A DNA stretch of 64,000 nucleotides, taken from Limnohabitans sp. WS1 (lineage in GTDB: Bacteria; Pseudomonadota; Gammaproteobacteria; Burkholderiales; Burkholderiaceae_C). This document shows, one piece after another, positions 57,691 to 64,000 of the stretch (position 1 is the stretch's first letter; each line of letters opens with the position of its first letter). A program made the translations under genes and the position numbers. The stretch covers positions 1 through 64,000 of the forward strand of contig NZ_NERU01000019.1 of the NCBI RefSeq assembly GCF_003063265.1, written 5' to 3'. A model generated the notes under the pieces. It was given only the letters and a program-made list of their open reading frames with translations. It was not told the DNA's origin and ran no database searches.

Positions 57691-58599
57691 TCAGGCCATC
57701 AGCTTGGTCATGGCTTCTTCGTATTTGGCAGCCGTTTTCTCGATCACCTCTCGCGGCAAGCGAGGTGCAGGCGGGGTTTTGTCCCAGGGCTTGCCGTTGA
57801 TCTGGGCGGTTTCCAGCCAGTCGCGCAAAAACTGTTTGTCGTAACTGGGCGGGTTAGCGCCTTCCACATAGCTGTCGGCAGGCCAGTAACGCGATGAATC
57901 GGGCGTCAACACCTCGTCCATCAACACCAGCGTGCCATCGGCATCCAGGCCAAACTCGAACTTGGTGTCGGCAATGATGATGCCCTTGGTGGCCGCGATG
58001 TCACGCGCCGCTTTGTAAAGCTGAATGCTGATGTCGCGGATGCGGGTGGCCAAGTCGACGCCGATCATGGCCACGGTTTGCTCGAAGGTGATGTTTTCGT
58101 CGTGCTCACCCACCGCCGCTTTGGCGGCAGGCGTGTAGATGGGCTCGGGCAGGCGGCTGGCGTTTTTCAGGCCCGCGGGCAGTTTCACGCCGCACACGGC
58201 TTGGTTGTCCTGGTATTCCTTCCAGCCGCTGCCGGCCAGATAACCGCGCACCACCGCCTCGACCGGGATGGGTTTGAGGCGCTTGACCAGCATGGAGCGA
58301 CCGACAACCTGGGGCACCTCTTCTGCGCTCACCACGCTCTCAGGGGCGTCGCCCGTCAGGTGAATGGGGCAAATGTTCAGGCCTTTGGGGCCGAGTTGGT
58401 CGAACCAGAACAACGCCATTTGCGTCAGCAACACCCCTTTGCCAGGAATCGGCTCGCCCATGATCACGTCGAACGCGCTGATGCGGTCCGACGCCACCAT
58501 CAAGATGCGGTCGTCACCCACCGCGTAGTTGTCGCGCACCTTGCCACGGGCCAGCAGGGGCAAGGAGGTCAGGGCTGAAGTGTGGAGGGCAGAGTTCAT
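57691..58599 (-). CDS. purC: SAICAR synthase
   Basis: 302 residues. ARGKVRDNYAVGDDRILMVASDRISAFDVIMGEPIPGKG is seen in parts at the N-terminus (KVRDxY, SDRISAFD). PVEAVVRGYLAGSGWKEY and DTKFEFGLDADGTLVLMDEVLTPDSSRYWP (in parts) are the remaining PurC motifs. It joins CAIR and aspartate using ATP. The longer form, as in betaproteobacteria and yeast Ade1, is used. ATG 58599 is chosen over 58623. Confidence 0.95.
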   Translation of the reverse strand: MNSALHTSALTSLPLLARGKVRDNYAVGDDRILMVASDRISAFDVIMGEPIPGKGVLLTQMALFWFDQLGPKGLNICPIHLTGDAPESVVSAEEVPQVVGRSMLVKRLKPIPVEAVVRGYLAGSGWKEYQDNQAVCGVKLPAGLKNASRLPEPIYTPAAKAAVGEHDENITFEQTVAMIGVDLATRIRDISIQLYKAARDIAATKGIIIADTKFEFGLDADGTLVLMDEVLTPDSSRYWPADSYVEGANPPSYDKQFLRDWLETAQINGKPWDKTPPAPRLPREVIEKTAAKYEEAMTKLMA

Positions 58600-58632
58600 G
58601 GCTAAACAATCAAGCAACGGCAAAAAAGAAAA

Positions 58633-58656
58633 AGGCCCGTTGAACAGTCAACGGGC
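58633..58656 (-). terminator. Rho-independent terminator after fba
   Basis: Read leftward: GGCCCGTTGA-CTGT-TCAACGGGCC then TTTTTC and TTTTTTG. A 10-bp perfect stem with T-runs, 24 bases past the fba stop. Confidence 0.88.
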
Positions 58657-58679
58657 CATTCGCGTCAATTATCGCAGGC

Positions 58680-59744
58680 TCAGTTCACCACTTGCGCCAG
58701 CTCACCCAGGGCATAACGGGCGGCCACCACCTGCAGGTTGTCGCCTTTGATCTTGGGCGCTTGGCCTTCGCAGCCGAACTCCAGATAGCGCTGCTTGCAG
58801 ATTTGCTTAGCCGCTTCGCGGGCAGGCTTGAGCCATTCGCGGGCGTCGAATTTGTCGGGGTTTTCCACCAAAAACTTGCGCACGGCGGCTGTCATGGCCA
58901 GGCGGATGTCGGTGTCGATGTTGATCTTGCGCACACCGAATTTGATGGCTTCCTGGATTTCCTCGACGGGAACGCCGTAGGTTTCTTTCATTTGGCCGCC
59001 GTACTGGTTGATCAGGGCCAGCAAGTCTTGCGGCACGCTGGACGAGCCATGCATGACCAAATGCGTGTTGGGAATGCGGGCGTGGATTTCCTTGACGCGG
59101 CTGATGGCCAGAATGTCGCCCGTGGGCTTGCGGCTGAACTTGTAGGCGCCGTGGCTGGTGCCGATGGCAATGGCCAGCGCGTCCAGACCGGTGGCTTTGA
59201 CAAATTGCGCAGCTTCTTCGGGGTCGGTCAGCATTTGGCTGTGGTCCAGCTTGCCCACCGCACCAATACCGTCTTCTTCACCGGCTTCGCCCGTCTCCAG
59301 ATTGCCCAGGCAACCGAGTTCGCCCTCAACCGACACGCCCATTTTGTGGGCCATGTCCACCACGCGGCGGGTCACGTCGACGTTGTAAGCGAAGTCTGCA
59401 GGGGTCTTGCCATCTTCGAGCAAGGAGCCGTCCATCATGACCGATGAGAAACCCAGGTTGATCGCGCCTTGGCAGATGGCGGGACTTTGGCCGTGGTCCT
59501 GGTGCATGACCAAGGGAATGTGCGGCCACTGCTCGGTGGCGGCCAAAATCAGGTGCTTGATGAAGGGCTCGCCTGCGTATTTGCGTGCACCAGCGCTGGC
59601 CTGCAAGATGACAGGAGCGCCGACTTCGTCGGCCGCCGTCATGACGGCCTGGACTTGCTCCAGGTTGTTGACGTTGAAAGCTGGAATGCCGTAGCCGTTG
59701 GCGGCGGCGTGGTCCAGCAGCTCGCGCATTGAAACGAGTGCCAT
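58680..59744 (-). CDS. fba: Class II fructose-bisphosphate aldolase (Calvin type)
   Basis: 354 residues. The start MALVSMRELLDHAAANGYG (59744) is conserved in this family; upstream Met codons at 59846 are rejected. Zinc ligands are His in PLVMHQDHGQSP, Glu in VSVEGELGCLG and His in GTSHGAYKF and LVMHGSSSVPQ. VEEIQEAIKFGVRKINIDTDIRLAMT binds phosphate. It splits fructose-1,6-bisphosphate in glycolysis and works in reverse in gluconeogenesis. Pyruvate kinase is nearby. Confidence 0.95.
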   Translation of the reverse strand: MALVSMRELLDHAAANGYGIPAFNVNNLEQVQAVMTAADEVGAPVILQASAGARKYAGEPFIKHLILAATEQWPHIPLVMHQDHGQSPAICQGAINLGFSSVMMDGSLLEDGKTPADFAYNVDVTRRVVDMAHKMGVSVEGELGCLGNLETGEAGEEDGIGAVGKLDHSQMLTDPEEAAQFVKATGLDALAIAIGTSHGAYKFSRKPTGDILAISRVKEIHARIPNTHLVMHGSSSVPQDLLALINQYGGQMKETYGVPVEEIQEAIKFGVRKINIDTDIRLAMTAAVRKFLVENPDKFDAREWLKPAREAAKQICKQRYLEFGCEGQAPKIKGDNLQVVAARYALGELAQVVN

Positions 59745-59871
59745 GGTGGTGTGTCCCGGGGAAGTTGAAAATTCAGACAAGTTGGCCTGTACCCAACTTG
59801 TAACTTCCATAATTTTACGCCGCCCCACCATGAACCTGAGTGGCACAGGGCGCTTTCAAAGCGCCACCGCT

Positions 59872-60471
59872 TCAAACCCGAAAGTGTTCGCGTGCCAGGG
59901 TTTTGAGTTCTTCATCGGTCTTGGCGCTTTTACAGGCCACAGCCCAGATGTCAAAGGCACCCGGCCGGACCAGCGTAGCGACCCAAGGAAAACCACAGGC
60001 ATTGAGGGTGCCGCGCAGCACTTTTTCGGTAAAGCCACAGCGGTGGGCCATGAAGAGATTGCCCGCCCCCATGTAGTTTCTGTGGCCGTACAGGATGTCG
60101 ATGGGGGCAATGGGGCCGGCCGGTGAGTCATAAGCCGTCTCGGTGAGTTTGTCCTCGGCCACCAAGGCACACACCGACTTCAGGTCTGGGCAGGTGATGA
60201 CACAAAACCCGTCATCGGCCAACACGCGCACAAATTCGGCCAGCGCCGTGGGCACCTCGTGTGGGTAAAGGTGTTCGATGTTGTGGCTCGAAAAAATGGC
60301 ATCAACCGACTGGTCCTTGACTTGAGACATGTCGGTCATGGAACCCAGGATGTCGGGCTGCACCGTGGGATCGATGTCCAGGCGCAACTCTTGCCAGTGA
60401 CCGTTGTTGAAGCCTGGGGTGGTGTGTTCCAGGCGGGCGTGGCCTGGGCCGACGTGCAAGAGTTTTTTCAT
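59872..60471 (-). CDS. SAM-dependent methyltransferase-like protein
   Basis: 199 residues. The N-terminal KKLLHVGPGHARLEH replaces the usual SAM motif I; LRLDIDPTVQPDILGSMTD fits motif II; VDAIFSSHNIEHLYPHEVP and RVLADDGFCVITCPDL match motifs IV and post-IV of methyltransferase family 11. It is short and has an unusual C-terminus rich in Cys/Phe. The substrate is unknown and could be a sugar or glycan. Its start faces the TPR gene. The 133 bases between them are AT-rich and hold the promoters. Confidence 0.75.
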   Translation of the reverse strand: MKKLLHVGPGHARLEHTTPGFNNGHWQELRLDIDPTVQPDILGSMTDMSQVKDQSVDAIFSSHNIEHLYPHEVPTALAEFVRVLADDGFCVITCPDLKSVCALVAEDKLTETAYDSPAGPIAPIDILYGHRNYMGAGNLFMAHRCGFTEKVLRGTLNACGFPWVATLVRPGAFDIWAVACKSAKTDEELKTLAREHFRV

Positions 60472-60604
60472 GGTGAATGAGTGTGGTTAAAAGGTGAGAT
60501 TGCAAGACTTTTAAATGAGAAATTAATGTACAAGAAAAAAACAATACGCGAACTCTGGTCATATTTGATTCAAAATTAGTGATACGGACAAATTCGGGTT
60601 ATTC

Positions 60605-61552
60605 ATGGACCACACACTCAACACAACGCCTCCCACATTGGGACTGGAAGAGGGTCAAGCCGCCTTCAAAATCGGTGACTGGGCTCGGTCACTGGCCTTG
60701 GCCGGACAATTTTTGGAACACCACAACGACTCGATCGCGAGCTGGATGTTGAAAGCTCGCAGCCTGGTGCAACTCGGTCAATGGGATGCGGCACACGAGG
60801 CATTTGCACAGGTCCTTCATGGGGCACCTGCTGACTACAACGCTTGGCTGGAAACTGGGCATTTGCACTTTGCGCAAGGCCAATTCGCGCAAGCCAGCAC
60901 CGCCTACGAACGGGCGCTGGCCTTGTCCAACAAGCGCTTTGAGGCGCATTTGGCCTTGGCGCGAGTAGCGCTCGTCAATGGTCAGCAGGCCACGGCCGAG
61001 CGCCTCTATGCCAAGGCCATCCAGGCGGCCCAAGGTGTGGATGTGCCCACCCAGCGCCTAGTGCATTGGCGCATGGGCCAGTACCTGCTGGACGCAGGAC
61101 ACGCCCAAGAGGCGACCGTGAGTTTTTCAGATGCCTTGCTGTGGCTCAAGGATGTGAACAAACCCGCTGCCCGCAACCACGTGGCCGAAGTGCAAATGGA
61201 TTGGGCCTGTGCCTTGATGCGTTTGGACCAACATGAACGCGCCCTGCAATTGTTCACATCGGCAGCGGCCATGGCGTCACGGGAAAACACCTTGACGCGT
61301 TTGGCTGTCTTGAACCAACAACACCACTTTGAGGAACAAGCGCTGGCTGTGGCGCGACGGTGCGTGCAATTGTTTCCACAAAGCGCCGGGGCACACTTGA
61401 ATCTGGCGCATGTGTTGATGGAATGCGGGCAACTGGCTGCGGCTGAAGGGGTCTTGGCGCAAGCCGAAAGCCTGGGGACCATGCCCGGTGCCAAAGACCT
61501 GCGGGCCGCATTGGCCGACAAACTGGGCAATGCCCCAAAGCCTGCGCCTTGA
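60605..61552 (+). CDS. TPR-repeat protein
   Basis: 315 residues, no signal peptide. About seven helical TPR pairs can be followed, such as GDWARSLALAGQFLEHHNDS, GQWDAAHEAFAQVLHGAPAD, GQFAQASTAYERALALSNKR and ERALQLFTSAAAMASRENTL. It is probably a scaffold protein; the adjacent methyltransferase-like gene (divergent) suggests a link to glycosylation or cell-surface work, as in O-GlcNAc-type TPR clusters, but this is only context. It ends at a stem-loop. Confidence 0.75.
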   Translation: MDHTLNTTPPTLGLEEGQAAFKIGDWARSLALAGQFLEHHNDSIASWMLKARSLVQLGQWDAAHEAFAQVLHGAPADYNAWLETGHLHFAQGQFAQASTAYERALALSNKRFEAHLALARVALVNGQQATAERLYAKAIQAAQGVDVPTQRLVHWRMGQYLLDAGHAQEATVSFSDALLWLKDVNKPAARNHVAEVQMDWACALMRLDQHERALQLFTSAAAMASRENTLTRLAVLNQQHHFEEQALAVARRCVQLFPQSAGAHLNLAHVLMECGQLAAAEGVLAQAESLGTMPGAKDLRAALADKLGNAPKPAP

Positions 61553-61561
61553 CAAGGCATT

Positions 61562-61595
61562 GACCCCTCGGAACCCCATGGGGATGCGAGGGGTC
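61562..61595. terminator. Nested stem-loop between convergent TPR gene and pyk
   Basis: GACCCCTCG (61562-61570) and CGAGGGGTC (61587-61595) enclose CCCCATGGGG. There is no T-run in either direction, so it may need Rho or act as a stall. Confidence 0.55.
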
Positions 61596-61612
61596 TTGAC
61601 GCCCGGGCGCTG

Positions 61613-63046
61613 TCAGGCGACTTTGCAGATTTTCAGCATGTTGGTGCCCCCGGGTGAACCCATGGGCTCGCCACAAGTGATGGCATACACATCGCCCGTG
61701 CTGACAATGCCGCGATCTTTCAGATGCGCCTCGGCCTCGGCCAAAGCGGTGTCACGGTCTGCGCTGGTGTCCATCAGCAAAGGCCGCACGTTGCGGTACA
61801 ACGCCATCTTGCGTTGCGAGGTCAACTTGGTGGTCAGTGCATAAATGGGAACATGCACCCGGTGACGGCTCATCCACAAGGCCGTGGAGCCCGATTCGGT
61901 CATGGCCACAATGGCTTTGGCCCCCAAGTGGTGGGCTGTGAACAAGGCGCCCATGGCGATCGACTGGTCAATCCGGCTGAACGACTGGCCTTTGAAGTCG
62001 GCATCGAGGGCCGGGTCCTCGGCACTTTCAGCGGCAGCGCAAATCTTGGCCATTTCTTCCACCGTCTCCAGCGGGTATTTTCCCGCAGCGGTTTCAGCGC
62101 TCAGCATCACGGCATCGGTGCCGTCGAGCACGGCATTGGCCACGTCCGAGACTTCGGCGCGGGTGGGCACCGGGTTGGTGATCATGCTCTCCATCATCTG
62201 GGTGGCGGTGATGACGACCTTGTCGTGAACTTTGGCCAACTTGATCATGCGTTTTTGCAAGGCCGGCACAGCGGCGTTGCCCACTTCTACGGCCAAGTCG
62301 CCACGGGCAACCATGATGCCGTCGCTGGCTTTGAGAATGGCTTCCAGGTGGGGAATGGCTTCGGCGCGTTCGATCTTGGCGATCAAACCCGGCTTGTGAC
62401 CGTACTCGGCACCCGCCACATTGCACAGTTGGCGGGCCATTTCCATGTCGGTGGCGTTTTTGGGAAAGCTCACCGCTACGTAATCGGCGCGCAGACTCAT
62501 GGCGGTTTTGATGTCGTCCATGTCCTTGGCCGTCAGGGCTGGAGCGGTCAGGCCACCGCCTTGCTTGTTGATGCCTTTGTTGTTGGACAACTCGCCGCCC
62601 AACTTGACGGTGGTGTGCACTTGCTCACCCTTGACGGCATTGACGGTGAGCACGATCAGCCCATCATTGAGCAACAGCACATCGCCGGCCTTGACGTCGC
62701 GGGGCAGCTCTTTGTAATCGAGTCCCACGCCCTGGATGTCGCCAAGCTCGGTGCGCGAGGCGTCCAACACAAAAGGCTCGCCCGGCTCCAGCATGACTTT
62801 GCCCTCGGCAAACTTGCCGACACGAATTTTGGGGCCCTGCAAATCGGCCATGATGGCCACTTCTCGGCCAGCGCGTTGCGAGGCCTCACGCACGAGGCGG
62901 GCGCGGTCCACATGGTCTTGCGCCTTGCCGTGGCTGAAATTGAGCCGGACCACGTTCACGCCAGCGCGGATCATGGCCTCAAGCAGTGCGGGATCGCTGG
63001 ATGCAGGGCCTAAGGTGGCAACAATCTTGGTGGCGCGACGAGGCAT
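61613..63046 (-). CDS. pyk: Pyruvate kinase
   Basis: 477 residues. MPRRATKIVATLGPASSDP opens it; NVVRLNFSHGKAQDHVDR, IMADLQGPKIRVGKFAEG, IAKIERAEAIPHLEAIL (with the catalytic Lys in KIE) and DGIMVARGDLAVEVG are family motifs. MMESMITNPVPTRAEVSDVANAVLDGTDAVMLSAETA (in parts) is the ADP side. It makes pyruvate and ATP from phosphoenolpyruvate. The 228-base gap to the next gene (63047-63274) holds both promoters but no gene. Confidence 0.96.
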   Translation of the reverse strand: MPRRATKIVATLGPASSDPALLEAMIRAGVNVVRLNFSHGKAQDHVDRARLVREASQRAGREVAIMADLQGPKIRVGKFAEGKVMLEPGEPFVLDASRTELGDIQGVGLDYKELPRDVKAGDVLLLNDGLIVLTVNAVKGEQVHTTVKLGGELSNNKGINKQGGGLTAPALTAKDMDDIKTAMSLRADYVAVSFPKNATDMEMARQLCNVAGAEYGHKPGLIAKIERAEAIPHLEAILKASDGIMVARGDLAVEVGNAAVPALQKRMIKLAKVHDKVVITATQMMESMITNPVPTRAEVSDVANAVLDGTDAVMLSAETAAGKYPLETVEEMAKICAAAESAEDPALDADFKGQSFSRIDQSIAMGALFTAHHLGAKAIVAMTESGSTALWMSRHRVHVPIYALTTKLTSQRKMALYRNVRPLLMDTSADRDTALAEAEAHLKDRGIVSTGDVYAITCGEPMGSPGGTNMLKICKVA

Positions 63047-63274
63047 TGAAAATCTCCGTGTTATTCAGTTTCAATTCTCACACGGAATCGGTTACAAATC
63101 GGGTTCTTTCGGTGCAACTCAAGGGGCCGGGAGTGCCAGCCTGCAGCACAGGCTGTGGGCTTTTGAAAGCATGTTGACATGTTGATCCTGCAAGATAGCG
63201 CCTGTTCCCCTTGGCAAACCCCCTGAATTGATTTTTGTCAGCCCAAAGAAATGCCGGGCCGACTAAACTCCCAT

Positions 63275-64000
63275 ATGAGCGATTTACACACAAGCGTCAT
63301 GACAGCCTTACACACCCCTCACGCCGAACAGCCCATTGCCTTGGACCAACCCCTGCCGCACCGCAAAACTTTGCGCGAGTGGCTGATTCCTTTGTCAGGA
63401 CGCAGCACTGTGCGTGCCTTTGTTCTGCTGGTGCTGGATTACGCTTTGTTTTTCGCCTTGATCACCGGCACCATCGCGCTGGATTCGGTCTGGCTCAAAG
63501 TGCTGTGTGCACTGGCAGCCGGTTTTGTGATCGGTCGTCTGTTCATCATTGGCCATGACGCTTGCCATCAGAGCCTGACGCCCCGGCGCGAACTCAACAA
63601 AGTGTTGGGCCGCATCGCCTTTTTGCCATCACTGACCCCCTACAGCCTGTGGGACACCGGTCACAACGTGGTGCACCACGGCTACACCAACCTCAAGGGC
63701 GTCGACTTTGTTTGGACCCCGCTGACCGCTGCCGAGTTTGAAGCCCTGAGCCCCATGCAAAAGCTGCTCGAGCGTGCTTACCGCAGCGGCTGGGCACCGG
63801 GCTTGTATTACATGATCGAAATCTGGTGGAAACGCGAGTTCTTCCCCAACAAAACCCACATGCCTACACGCCGTCCGATTTTCTTCAAGGACAGCCTCTT
63901 GGTCAGCCTGTTTGGTGCCGCCTGGATCGGCACCATCGCTGCCGCTGCCGTGCTCACCAACCAATCGATTGGACTGTCCTTGCTGCTGGGTTTTGTGGTG
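63275..64000 (+). CDS. Membrane fatty acid desaturase, N-terminal part
   Basis: An open frame runs from ATG 63275 to the right edge (242 codons), so the C-terminus is outside the window. It opens MSDLHTSVMTALHTPHAEQP and has hydrophobic segments (FVLLVLDYALFFALITGTIA; VLCALAAGFVIGRLFI). Two His boxes of the di-iron desaturases are visible: IIGHDACHQSLTP (HxxxH) near residue 92 and GHNVVHHGYTN (HxxHH) near 130. The third box lies beyond the edge. A desaturase or beta-carotene hydroxylase-like role is possible. Confidence 0.85.
   Translation, partial: MSDLHTSVMTALHTPHAEQPIALDQPLPHRKTLREWLIPLSGRSTVRAFVLLVLDYALFFALITGTIALDSVWLKVLCALAAGFVIGRLFIIGHDACHQSLTPRRELNKVLGRIAFLPSLTPYSLWDTGHNVVHHGYTNLKGVDFVWTPLTAAEFEALSPMQKLLERAYRSGWAPGLYYMIEIWWKREFFPNKTHMPTRRPIFFKDSLLVSLFGAAWIGTIAAAAVLTNQSIGLSLLLGFVV

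Overview
The window is about 64 kb of GC-rich chromosome from a betaproteobacterium, most likely a freshwater Comamonadaceae (Limnohabitans/Rhodoferax-like) member of the Burkholderiales. The basis is protein character: a Bug/TctC-type periplasmic receptor, a Calvin-type class II fructose-bisphosphate aldolase, a purE-purK-tsaC gene string, several Liv and oligopeptide binding proteins, and many 4-base stop/start overlaps. No rRNA or tRNA gene and no CRISPR array was seen.

Layout. 1-2.3 kb: end of an exbD-like gene, glucokinase, and a Bug receptor. 2.5-11 kb: a leftward seven-gene operon (acyl-CoA synthetase, livG, livH, livM, binding protein, livF, phenylacetate-CoA-ligase-like protein) with a divergent Crp/Fnr regulator and a palindrome between them. 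12-18.7 kb: PQQ-type sugar dehydrogenase plus dihaem cytochrome c, a pseudouridine synthase, an iron-type binding protein, an AbrB/VapC toxin-antitoxin pair, and htpG behind a likely sigma-32 promoter. 18.7-26 kb: an HD-domain protein between two related repeats, two MFS transporters, a relic of a sugar ABC ATPase, a peptide-type binding protein and an amidohydrolase. 26-31.4 kb: SrkA kinase, a Ser/Thr kinase-Usp fusion and a phosphoesterase in one operon, then two beta-oxidation-type genes. 31.5-36.3 kb: M48 protease, Sel1 protein, a decayed racemase, a divergent EamA/LysR pair and an ABC-2 permease.

The most unusual region is 36476-43907, an AT-rich 7.4 kb element inserted inside the ATPase gene that partners the permease. 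Removing it rejoins the host gene in frame (930 nt, 309 codons plus stop). It carries a tyrosine recombinase with an unusual C-terminus, a MobA-type relaxase and MobC, an oriT-like palindrome cluster, a ColE2-type Rep, a ColE2-like origin sequence just after rep, a nested inverted-repeat leader before rep, and six small genes (three or four membrane-linked) of unknown function. I read it as an integrated mobilizable plasmid (IME-plasmid hybrid).

44.7-64 kb returns to housekeeping genes: psd, a udg-rimI-tsaB-eamA operon, dacB (PBP4), a SemiSWEET, a secreted lipoprotein hydrolase behind a TetR-like palindrome, tsaC-purK-purE, a thioredoxin/TPR chaperone, an Mpo1-like protein, purC, fba, a methyltransferase, a TPR protein, pyruvate kinase, and the start of a fatty acid desaturase that leaves the window.

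Two families of REP/BIME-like palindromic repeats are scattered between genes. Family A has a GTAGGAGC head and a unit of about 91-92 bp. Family B has a GTAGGTCGG head and a unit of 85 bp. Each occurs both as single pairs and as tandem arrays.
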